DNA of 64,000 nucleotides from Daucus carota subsp. sativus (Eukaryota; Streptophyta; Magnoliopsida; Apiales; Apiaceae): positions 28,136,527 through 28,200,526 of the forward strand of contig NC_030384.2 in the NCBI RefSeq assembly GCF_001625215.2. The letters run 5' to 3'. Below are positions 50,125-59,960 of this stretch, piece after piece (within the stretch, counting starts at the first letter, position 1; each line of letters starts with the position of its first letter). Below the pieces are notes generated by a model. That model had not been told where the DNA came from, did no database searches, and saw only the letters and a list, made by a program, of their open reading frames with translations. The translations under genes were made by a program, and so were the position numbers.

Positions 50125-51411
50125 GGCTCCTTCAATTTACTAACCACCCTGAACGAATTCTTTACAAAACTAACCACCCTTTTTTTCACTTTACAAAACT
50201 AACCACCCTAATTCATATACACCAGGGGCGAACACCACAGAAGAAGGGATACATGTTCGCCCTTGCCAAGGGCGAACACCACATAAGAATGCATAAATGT
50301 TTGCCCCCCATAAGGGCGAACATAGTGGTTTATATGAAAACAAATTTTCAAGAAGCATATGATTGTTTGCATATATTGATTTGGACATAAAGTGCTTGTG
50401 AGGGCTTTCCACTTCCAGGATGGTGATATATGTAATGGTATGGTGTTTTTGCACTCACTCATCTTCTTCGCCAATACAAGAGAGCCAATTGTGATCTGGA
50501 ACAACATGTTTTGATTACACAATGCTTAGTTCATTGCTCTTGCTTGCAAGCTTTATCTGCCTACAAACTTTTCCTCCTCAATTATTGCAATGTTACATGT
50601 AAACTCTAGATTAATATTCCTTTCTTTGATTTTTTATTCTTGACACATTTTTTAACATATATAAAGTATTTTCCTCAAAAAAAAACATATATAAAGTATA
50701 ATTTATTGTCTTTAAAATTTTTATTATCTTATAAAAACATGAATATTAAATTTTAATAAAAAAACAAGTTTATGATTGTTTATATAATCCCACAAAATTT
50801 AAAAAATTTCAAAATTTATTTCAAAATTTTAAGAATATTGAATAATTCTACAAAATTTATTATTTTACAAAGTTCATTTTCCACTAGCATTTGAATATCA
50901 CTAGATTTTAATAATTTAAAAAATCCTAATTGATTCCAAAATATTTCTTAAAGTCCGAACAAATATATCCGAATTTCACAAATAAAAAACTTTTAAATAT
51001 CAATTAAATACTCTCTTAATTTACTTAATTTAGTCCTTCATTTAATCACCAAACCGAAAAACTTCAATTTCTGAAACTATATCGAGAGAGAAATTATTTG
51101 CAAAATCCAAAATATATCAAATGAATAATTTCAGGAACAAACTTTTACTCCATCATATTAAGATCATGACAGCAGAAGCAAAAACTTTTATTTATATTGA
51201 CTCCACTGGACTATGTTCGCCCTTATGGGGGGCGAACATTTATGCATTCCTCTGTGGTGTTCGCCCTTGACAAGGGCGAACATGTATCCCTTCTTCTGTG
51301 GTGTTCGCCCCTGGTGTATATGAATTAGGGTGGTTAGTTTTGTAAAGTGAAAAAAAGGATGGTTAGTTTTGTAAAGAATTCGTTCAGGGTGGTTAGTAAA
51401 TTGAAGGAGCC
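50125..51411. mobile_element. Fold-back/Mutator-like element with hairpin-rich arms, 1287 bp
   Basis: It is flanked by a perfect 10-bp duplication gttatctttg (50115-50124 and 51412-51421) and has ends ggctccttcaatttac and gtaaattgaaggagcc. The inverted arms are about 215 bp (50125-50340 and 51200-51411). Each carries a block 'aactaaccaccct' repeated three times and then GC-rich palindromes such as gttcgcccttgccaagggcg. The arms are much richer in G and C than the surroundings. The middle is AT-rich and resembles the 'ttcaattgggatt' MITE family near 50820-51000. Open frames crossing the arms are not credible genes. Confidence 0.85.
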
Positions 51412-52513
51412 GTTATCTTTGCTTAGCTTTTCGATTTGGTCTCAAACTTTTAATGTCGGCAGAAGTTGTCCCCAACTTTGATTACATTCGCTGCCGCACC
51501 TGTTTTACGAATTTTTATCCAAAACAGCACTTATCGTTAGTATGCACACTGGAGTACCGGGAAGGATTCATAAAATTAAGGTTATGTTTGGAAGTGCTGT
51601 TAAAAATTGTTAATAATTGTTGTGATGTCAGAAAAAGGTGCTAGTAAAAAAGTGCTGTTAAAAATTGTTAATCATTGTTATGATGTCAGAAAAAGGTGCT
51701 AGTAAAAAAATGTTGCTAGTAGAAATTTGATAGTTATTTAGATTTTTTTTTTTTGGTATTTGCACACTTTCGAGTTTTAATATAAAAAAAATTGTTTTTA
51801 TAAGGTTTGACAATGATAACTATGATTATTTCCGGCAAAAGCTGAAAAGGATTTTTTTTAAATCATGGAAGGACTTATTTTGAACTAAAAAGTACGGTTA
51901 AGAAATTTGTTTTTAGATTTATCAAACACCTGTTTTTTGGTAAAAAAAAATTTTGTTGTTGCTTGCAACAATGTCAAACAATAGCCAAGTGGTGTCAGGA
52001 TGCACCATCATAAACAAAATTTCGAATTTATTTGTTGAAAAAGATGCCTTAATATGATATTTCACAGATATAAATTTAATCTAAAGTAACAGATTTCAGC
52101 AAGGCTTGGGCAAATTTTGGCGCAGCTGAAGGAAGAAACAACACATAATAACCAAACCAAATCATGGAGAAGAAATTAAAAAGCATTTCAAATATATGTG
52201 GTCAGGTCCAATGTATGCATAGGAAGAAGATAACACAGATATATCCAGCACAAAATTCCTAAACATCCGCAAAATTGTGCCGAATACATATTCAAAACAA
52301 ACTTTTACAGGGATAATATCCCATCCTCTGCAGTTGAGACCAAGAAATTCAACCAAAGAATCATTTTGATGCCTCTTCACTGAACTCTGATATGAAATGG
52401 CTCCACAGATCCCAAATCTGCAAGAAAACCAAGTCAAATAAGCTCAGAGACGCGTACATTACATATATTGTTTGTGACTTCAGTGAAAAACTTGTTTACC
52501 TATATAGAGTTTA
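51412..52513. other. Intergenic, downstream of the CAX gene
   Basis: It includes a 58-bp tandem repeat at 51592-51712 (below). The part nearest 52513 should be CAX 3' UTR. An AG/GT-bounded open piece near 52420-52390 on the minus strand could be an alternative last exon of CAX, but I cannot confirm it. No other gene seen. Confidence 0.4.
51592..51712. repeat. Tandem repeat, about 58 bp x 2
   Basis: Two adjacent copies of a unit beginning agtgctgttaaaaattgtta and ending ggtgctagtaaaaa, with few differences. The flanks 'ggttatgtttggaa' (51580) and 'tcaaacacctgttttttgg' (51925) resemble hAT-type MITE ends, so it may be part of a decayed element. Confidence 0.6.
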
Positions 52514-55500
52514 TCAGATTCTGAAGAGCTCCTTGCTAGATGAGTTAAGTCCCAGATTGACACCATTCCCTTGTTTAGCTGAATGCAATATATTTATATC
52601 AGAAGTTGAGGTATGAAATGAAGGATTTAAGGAGCTTGTAGTGAGAAAATGCCTACTTGTTGAACCGTTTGAAACGAAGAAGCATGCACCAATAACTACA
52701 TAGCACAACAGAAGAACCACTCCTTTCATATAGTGAGAAGTGCCATCCTGCAGAAGCACAAGCATGAGGCTTTTGTTTTGGAATCGATCCGTGTTTCACA
52801 AATTTAAATAATTATAACATAGTGAAGTACTACTACTACCGTATTTACCTGTAGAGTGAATGCTGTGACTAAAACTGACAGAGCAAGGGAGCCAGTTTCG
52901 AGGAGATTGAAGTCAAGATTCATGTTGATATCCAATATCCAGGCGAAAACTACACTGACAGGAACCTGCAGATTGCATTCATATACATGTTTATAAAACA
53001 ATCATTGACATTTCATGAACACGAGGACACATAGTCACATGTTTGTGTGAGATAATAGTCGTAATGATAACTGACCACAAACAAGGCAATTTGTGTTGCA
53101 GAACCAAGAGCAACACCCAAAGTTATATCCAGCTTGTTCTTGAAAGCAAAAATGACTGCTCCAGCATGTTCAGCTGCATTTCCGACAATTGGCAATAGAA
53201 TGATGCTGATGAAGCTAACAGATAATCCCCAGGAGGCTGATGCTTCCTGTAAAATTCTTATATTACTCAATTCTATACAAATAGAACAGAAAAATTATAT
53301 GATTCCATTAAATTAATCAAATTCTAATCGGCTAATAATGAAGGGAATAAGTTGATACACTGTTTAATTACCTCAATAGTGCCAACAACATACTCAGATA
53401 ACACTGATATAACAACAGTCATTCCAGCTAGCCAAATAAATCCACTCCAGAATCCTATAACAGGTGCTTCATCCGAAATCAAATCATCATCTTCTTCCTA
53501 AACAGCACGACAAAATACAAATTCCAAAAACCATTTTAACCATATATATTAAATTCATATAACACGAGTTGCATCTTCTTATCCACAATACAAGTAAAGA
53601 AAAATGTACCTCTTGGGCTTCAAAAACTTCGCGATGAGTCCACAACTGGAAAAAAAGGTAAGCAATGTATGCAACCAACATTAGTATGCTGCTTGCTCTT
53701 GACAACTGGAGTGCATCACTCGAACTATAAGCCGCAGCATCCCCAGCATACCGAAACATCAATGGCAGAATGTGGCATAGCAATGACAGCAACAGAAGCA
53801 CAGTGTTCACATCCGCTTGTTTCTGTTTACATTCAACATATTAAACTATTTCATTTACCAGAAATTTTTTAAAAAAAGAAAAAACTCGAAGCAAATGATC
53901 GATAAATACGTACCCTGTCGTATTTTTGCTCGGAATGTAGATTGGCAAGGCCACCACAGAAGAGAGAGGTACCAAGAACCAGAAGGAGGTTAGAAAGAAT
54001 GGAACCTAAGAGTGAGTACTTGACAACATCAACTTTGTGTTGCCACAGAGCAAACAGTGCTATTATAAGCTCTGTAGCATTCCCACATGTTGCATTCAGA
54101 AGCCCTCCAACTGCAATTTATTTACACACAATTCATATAATATTAGAATTTTTATACAAAAAATCATATCCAAATATAAAAGTGACTCCGTAAAAAGAAT
54201 TTGAAAATCCGAAATTCTTTCGAAATATTTGTATTCGTATCCAAAATTTAGCTATATTATCTTTATTCGAAATAAACTAATATTATCCGTATACTCGTCC
54301 GACAATTCCGGATACAAACTTGGATATAGATATAACCGTTAATATTCAAATGTGAAAATAAAAATTTATATATATTTAGTAATTACTTTTTCTGAAAAAT
54401 ATATTTAGTAATTAATTAATAATATATACATGTGTGTGCGCTTTCTCATTGTTCAATATATTTCCGTAGACATATATCTCAAAAAATAAATTACATATAT
54501 GTTATATACTAATATATTATATTAAAAATACTCTATATTCTAGCTTTTATTTCTAAAATAAATTAGCAGTTATTTTTTCATTATATTAACAAAATTGATA
54601 TTATGTGTCGGATTCATACTCGAATAATTTTTTTCTCAAAATATTATCAAATTTGGATGCGGATTTGAATTACCCGAATTATATGTTTTGACAGGTTGAC
54701 AGCTTATACTAAAAGATAGAAACAAATATTATAGGGCAATGCTAGAGACCCAAAATTTTTTCCCAAAATTTGTTACCAAATGACGTGGATAACAAGTGGT
54801 GAAATTTGATTGGGTGATTGATGAATCTGCAGGGGGGCCTCATTATTATAAGAATGAATGCAACCAATGAAATTTCGCCACGTCATTTGGGAAAAAATTT
54901 TGGGATAGATATTTGGGGTCTCTAGCATTTTCCAATATTATATTACCTGTGGGGCCAGTGTAGAATGTAATTTGTCTGCATAGAAATAACCAGAAATGAG
55001 AAAACAAACGATGCTATATTAAATTGAAAAGAATTAAATTAATGTTATAAGATCATTGTATGTATGTAACATCGGTTTCTTACTCGGTCAAGAAACTGAT
55101 TCGCTCAGCTAATGGAGTGAGGCCAATTAAGCTGAAAGCAAATACCCACGTCTGTTTCAAACAAATCATTTATTAGTGACTATAATATATATAAGCATGA
55201 ATATATAGAACATAAATAAAGTGTCGGCCCACAAATATATGCTCGTAAGAAATCAATATATCACTGTTACATTGAATCGTAAAATACTAAAACTGATCAA
55301 GAAAAAAATACTCTCTCCGTCCGTTAGATTGTTTATCCGGAGACGTCATGTATTATAATATTTTGATAGAGTGTTGTTCTATAAATTATTTAAAAAAAGT
55401 TTAATTATAATAAAATTTATCATTTGAATATTTATAAAAAATTAAAAATAAAATGCGTGTTAAGCAACAAAAAACTGTAAAGAAAATGAGACGAAGACTG

Positions 55501-55786
55501 GGAGCAGTAACGAACTCACTTTTCCGAAGTTGAAATAGTGAGCTACAATGGCCAGAGGGATTGCAATGAAGAGAACAGCAAGCTTAGTCCCCAACACAAC
55601 CTCTTGAACATTACTTAAAAACATTCTCAGACAGCTATACGGGACTCTGGAAACGAGGGCCATATCGGACTTCTTGCGAAGCGAAGACGACGACATGTTC
55701 TGAGCAGTTCGGCCATGTCGCTCCCTCGTCAAAACCTTCACGTTTCCGTTCTCCATCAGCCATGGCTCCCTCGCGCTTACAGACAT
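52514..55786 (-). CDS. CAX4: Vacuolar cation/proton exchanger (CAX, Ca2+/H+ antiporter)
   Basis: Nine exons on the minus strand: 55786-55520, 55151-55084, 54975-54947, 54110-53914, 53822-53610, 53497-53372, 53246-53076, 52965-52849, 52747-52514. They join in frame to 473 aa. The protein has about 11 membrane segments with the two CAX signature repeats, [13 protein letters not shown] (from about residue 131) and [19 protein letters not shown] (from about 322). An acidic loop, [12 protein letters not shown] (from about 259), separates the halves. It should exchange vacuolar protons for cytosolic Ca2+ or metals. The N-terminal ~60 residues resemble the autoinhibitory tails of CAX1-type exchangers. 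The last ~40 residues are Ser-rich and not recognised; they follow a potential donor (agtagg), so the C-terminus is uncertain. The CAX4 name rests on neighbourhood; class IA CAX is firmer. A MITE lies in intron 1 and another in intron 3, each close to a splice donor. Confidence 0.9.
54735..54933. mobile_element. Mutator-type MITE in CAX intron 3, 199 bp
   Basis: It has a perfect 9-bp target duplication aatattata (54726-54734 and 54934-54942) and ends gggcaatgctagagacc and the inverse of ggaaaatgctagagacc. Inverted arms extend through 'aaaattttttccca'. It lies in intron 3 of the CAX gene, with its flank 4 bases from the splice donor. Confidence 0.85.
55311..55504. mobile_element. Stowaway-like MITE in CAX intron 1
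   Basis: Left end ctctctccgtccgttagatt next to TA. The right end (aatgagacgaagactgggag) is a decayed inverse. The right edge is about 15 bases from the donor of intron 1 at 55519. Confidence 0.55.
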
Positions 55787-56163
55787 TCTTATTATTTTTT
55801 TCGGTATTTGTAAATTTATTTTGGATTTTTATGAGCGGCGCTCGTGTCTGTGATTGTGATTTGTACGAATGCATTCGAGGTTGTTATTTATAGAAGATAT
55901 TTGGGTAATTTCCAGGAAGGTTCGGAATAATTTTGTTTGAGAATAAAAGATGCAAATCTTGAATATATTGAGAAGATTTAAGAAATTGATGTGAGTAGAT
56001 ATTAGTTGGAAGGTATCTTTTGTAATTTTGTATATTTCAATCAATTGCATCTTAAATCTTTTTGTAACGTTCAACTTATATATTCTCTCTTTGTGATCTT
56101 TTGAGTATTTTTATTACTTTTTTGAGATTATATTTGTTTTGCAGCTTCCACTTAAATATTTTA
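55787..56163. other. CAX promoter region
   Basis: Upstream of the CAX start codon (minus-strand gene). No clear TATA box or other element; the region ends at the palindromic element at 56164. Confidence 0.4.
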
Positions 56164-56358
56164 TCGGTTTGGCTAGTGTGTGCCCATGGGCACATGCTAA
56201 GCGCGGAAATTTTTGTATTTGGGAGATTTTGATTGGTGTGTTTGGTGTATTTGCAGGGGGGTCCACCATTATCATGAGATAAGAGCCAATCAAAATGATC
56301 CAAGCACAAAATTTTCCGCGCTTAGCATGTGCCCATGGGCACACCATAGAAAAACCGA
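56164..56358. mobile_element. TA-flanked inverted-repeat MITE, 195 bp
   Basis: The ends tcggtttggctagtg and the inverse of tcggtttttctatgg share a long inner match including the perfect palindrome tgtgcccatgggcaca and 'catgctaagcgcgga'. TA on both sides suggests a Tc1/mariner-type duplication. It lies about 380 bases upstream of the CAX start codon. Confidence 0.7.
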
Positions 56359-56381
56359 TATTAGAGTAGTATTAGACTAAT

Positions 56382-56481
56382 CTAATGACTAATCTAAAGG
56401 TAGCACTACCAAAGAGTAAACTCTAATGACTAATCTAAAGGTAGCACTACCAAAGAGTAAACTCTAATGACTAATCTAAAC
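56382..56481. repeat. Tandem repeat, 41 bp x about 2.4
   Basis: The unit begins ctaatgactaatctaaaggt and ends accaaagagtaaact. Two copies are identical and a third is truncated after 'ctaatgactaatctaaa'. It looks like a recent slippage or duplication. Confidence 0.85.
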
Positions 56482-56740
56482 GTGCAATTTTTTGGGGTTT
56501 TTTTTCTCATAAAACTCTACCAGCAGGCTACGTAAACTGGTGCACGGCCTACACTATACGATCAATTTAATCACGTAATCATCTTTCAAGTTCTAATTAG
56601 GACTTCAATTTTCAGAAAAACAAAAGTAATTTCGATCTTTTGATTTTGATTTAGTTGTTCATATATTATTCCAAAATTAATGTAGTAACTACTTGTTTCT
56701 CTAAAATCTAATATAATGCTACTTGTTTGTTTAATATATA

Positions 56741-57347
56741 GGGAAAATTAATTCTAAACTCCCTGAATTATAGGCATTTTTTTTTCTAGGTCGCTGAACT
56801 ATAAATGTCAATTCATAAGTAATTCAACTCTTAATTTTTTCCTACATGGGTCTTTCCGTTAGATCTGGTTTGACGTCGTTAGTTTTTCCGACGAACTTGG
56901 TCGGAAAAGCTCAAATCCGGTGAGCTCGAATTATCGGAAGAGGCTAATTTGAACATTAAAAATCACGAAAATTATATGAACATGCTCATAATCACACGAT
57001 CTATCAATCTACATCATTATAATTCGAATAAAAGCTATTAAAATGAAAACTAATATTCAACTCAAAATTCAGAAATTACCAAACTAAATTTTGATGGTAT
57101 AGATGGATAGGGGATTGAAAAACGAGCAATTTGATTACTCAAGTTTCAAATTTGGATACCGGAATCACCTTCAAAGTTATCTTTGATTCTCATGAACTTA
57201 AGAAGAACTAACGGCGTCAAACCATCTAACGGAAGAACCCAAATAGGAAAAAAAATCACGAGTTGAATTACTTATGAATTGACATTTATAGTTCAGGGAC
57301 CTAAAAAAAAGTGTCTATAGTTCAGGGACTTTAGAATTAATTTTCTC
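56741..57347. mobile_element. Non-autonomous Mutator-like element, 607 bp
   Basis: It has a perfect 9-bp target duplication taatatata (56732-56740 and 57348-57356). The ends are gggaaaattaattctaaa and the inverse of gagaaaattaattctaaa. Imperfect inverted arms of about 140 bp carry 'ccctgaactata', 'ataagtaattcaactc' and 'ccgttagatggtttgacg'. There is no transposase. Confidence 0.85.
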
Positions 57348-58640
57348 TAATATATATGATTTGTATGATAGTACTTTGTTGAATATGATGTACTTATGCC
57401 GCTAGTTTTGTTTTTATAAGATCATATTATCTTCTGCTTGGATATATCTGATCAAGTTGTTTGTAATTTTTATTTTATATTCATATTAAAAGTCTTGTAT
57501 AATTGTTAGGACCGGCTTTGTTGATTGGATCTTCTAGGATCCATCATTTCATAATAATTATAAAAAATTAACTCGTATACCGTAGGACAATTAACTTGTA
57601 ATTTTTATTTTATATTTATATTAGTTACTCCCTCCGTCCCAGCAATTTGTATACAAATGGTTGGGACACGGAGATCAAGAAATTGTGTAAGAAATGAGTA
57701 AAGTTAGATGAAAAGTGGGTATAGTGGTGGGACCTATTTATATTTAATAATAGATTTGAGATAGTGGAGGAAAATAGTGGGTGTAATAGTGTTTATATTA
57801 TTATAGAATGGAGATAGTGGAAGAAAATAGTTGATGTAATGATGTTTTATATCATAAAAATTTACTACTTTTGGAATGTATACAATTGATGGGACATCCC
57901 AAAAAGGAAACTGTATACAATTCATTGGGACGGAGGGAGTAGTTGATATAATCAGGGAAGAAATTTTGACTAAAAAAATATTTTATATACTCCTGTATCT
58001 CAAAACTTAAGAAATCGGTTTAGAGCATATTTAAAAATATTACCTTCAATACTCTTTATACTCCTTTATTTTATATTTCATTAATATATGAACTTAAAAA
58101 GAAATCGGTCTAGAGCATATTTAAATATATTACTTCCAATACTCTTTATACTCCTTTATTTTATCCTTCATTAAAATATAAATTTTCTCTAATATATATG
58201 ATTTGTATGAGAGTACTTTGTTGAATATGATGTACTTATGCCGCTAGTTTTGTGTTTATAAGATCATATAATCTTCTGCTTTGATATATCTGATCAAGTT
58301 GTTTGTAATTTTTATTTTATATTCATATTAAAAGTCTTGTATAATTGTTAGGACCGGCCTTGTTGATGGGATCTTCTAAGATTCATCATTTCATAATAAT
58401 TATAAAAAATTAGCTCGTATACCGTAGGACAATTAACTTGTAATTTTTATTTTATATTTATATAATTAGTCGATATAATCAGGGAAGAAATTTTGACTGA
58501 AAAAATATTTTATATACTCCTGTATCTCAAAACTTAAGAAACCGGTCTAGAGCATATTTAAAAATATTACCTCCAATACTTTTTATACTCCTTTATTTTA
58601 TATTTCATTAATATATGAACTTAAAAAGAATGAAAAATAA
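57348..58640. repeat. Tandem duplication with a filled and an empty MITE site
   Basis: 57340-58185 and 58186-58640 are direct copies. Shared phrases include 'gatgtacttatgccgctagt', 'gttaggaccggc', 'ccgtaggacaattaacttgt' and 'aatcagggaagaaattttga'. Copy 1 is longer because of a Stowaway MITE (57628-57939) and an internal ~88-bp duplication of the 'agagcatatttaaa' stretch at 58011-58175. No coding sequence. Confidence 0.85.
57628..57939. mobile_element. Stowaway-type MITE, 312 bp
   Basis: Flanked by TA. Ends are ctccctccgtcccagcaatt and the inverse of ctccctccgtcccaatgaat, with inverted arms including 'ttgtataca'. The neighbouring duplicate (58450-58475) has no element at the equivalent position. 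Confidence 0.9.
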
Positions 58641-59065
58641 TGGATGAGTAGGATAAAATAAAATTTTTATTATAAACAAATAAGTTAAGAGTCGTGCGGA
58701 GACTCCTAAAACAAATGAGTGAATAAACACTCTTAACTTTATAAAGAGTCTTTAAATTTCTTGGAACTCTGTTTGGACCAATAATCTTAATCTTTTTTAT
58801 TTAAGAGCTCAAATAAAGAAACTTCCGAAGATGCTTTTGCGATTATAACTTAAAATAGTTCTAGGTGCATAAAATTAATTATAAAAATTTGCACAAGATG
58901 ACAAAATAATATATTGAGATGATCGGATATTTTAGTTAGTGTTATTTATGTGAATACGTAAAACTCATTCTAATTAAATTTAACCCATAACATTTTGTAT
59001 CTAATATTGATTATTAGAAGAACAAAATGTTATTTATGTGTGTGCCGAATTTCACATAGAAGTCA
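58641..59065. other. Intergenic, nothing recognised
   Basis: AT-rich; no gene, repeat or RNA that I can support. Confidence 0.5.
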
Positions 59066-59960
59066 GTACTACAAGAAAACCCGGAATTGCCAACCAAATT
59101 TACCAACAAAAACAATTATGTTACAATTTCCCAACCGAATGCCGACCAATTTTTGTAGGGGACGAGGTCAAACTCTTAGCAACAGATTACCAACAGTTCA
59201 CCTACCAAAGGTTACCAACGGAATAATCTGTTGGAAAAAAGGGACTTTAGCATCCGAATACCAACGGATTATCAACGATGGGTTTAGCATCCGAATACCA
59301 ACAGATTGGTTACGGATTTAGCGACGGAAATTCCGTTGGTAACTTGGAGCTTAGTTCGTCACTAAGATAAGAATGAAATCTGATGTTAGTATTATCGTTG
59401 GTAATCCGTTGGTAAACTAGATCGGTCATCATATTATTCGTTGGGAAAGCGTTGCTAAATTACATCAGTCAAATGTTATCCATTGGGAAACCGTTGCTAA
59501 AGTAGATCAGATGTCATCCGTTGGAAATCCGTTGGTAAAATAGATCGGTCAGCATTTGTTCCGTTGGGAATCCGTTGGTAAGTAGATCGGTCAGCATTTG
59601 TTCCGTTAGGAATCTGTTGATAAAGTAGATCGGTCGTTTAATTCCGTTGGCACGGAATTTAATTATAAACAATAAAAATTTAAACTGAGCATAACTGTGC
59701 GCAATCCGTTGGCAAAGTTCTTTACCAACGGAATGTTGGTCGGTAATGGCAACGGAAAATCCGTGGCAAGTTACCAGCGGAAAATCCGTTGGGATATTAT
59801 GTTTCTTTTTAAAGTCAGCAGCCTCACAGTCCGTTGTTAATCCGTTGTAACATTACTATTACTATCGAAATACATATTCTGTTGAGAAAAATTTAGTAAC
59901 AAAGATATTAGTGACAGTTTTTTCCGTTGGTAATTCTGTTGGCTAAAACGGCGTTGAACA
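59066..59960. mobile_element. One end of a CACTA-type transposon
   Basis: The left boundary tactacaagaaaaccc is one base off the canonical CACTA terminus (cactacaagaaaa). It is followed by dense subterminal repeats of tccgttgg / ccaacgga in both orientations. These include an array with a period of about 48 bp built on 'gatcggtcagcatttgttccgttgg' at about 59390-59640. Such repeats bind the element's own transposition protein in En/Spm-type elements. No opposite terminus, transposase or 3-bp duplication was found, so this is probably a truncated end. Confidence 0.65.

Noticed and set aside
49980..50522. Overlapping open frames of 87-136 codons on both strands at the carrier 5' end
   Set aside because: They run across the carrier leader and the GC-rich hairpin arm of the fold-back element, have no family motifs, and arise from the palindromic sequence.
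52162..52437. Open frame of 91 codons downstream of CAX as a separate gene
   Set aside because: It lies in the probable CAX 3' region, has no family motif, and might at most be an alternative terminal exon.
55829..56347. Minus-strand open frames of about 77-81 codons upstream of CAX
   Set aside because: They overlap the inverted-repeat MITE and have no recognisable content.
59060..59960. Regular repeats considered as a CRISPR-like array
   Set aside because: This is a plant nuclear sequence. Repeats are short, present in both orientations and imperfect, with a CACTA-type terminus at one end.
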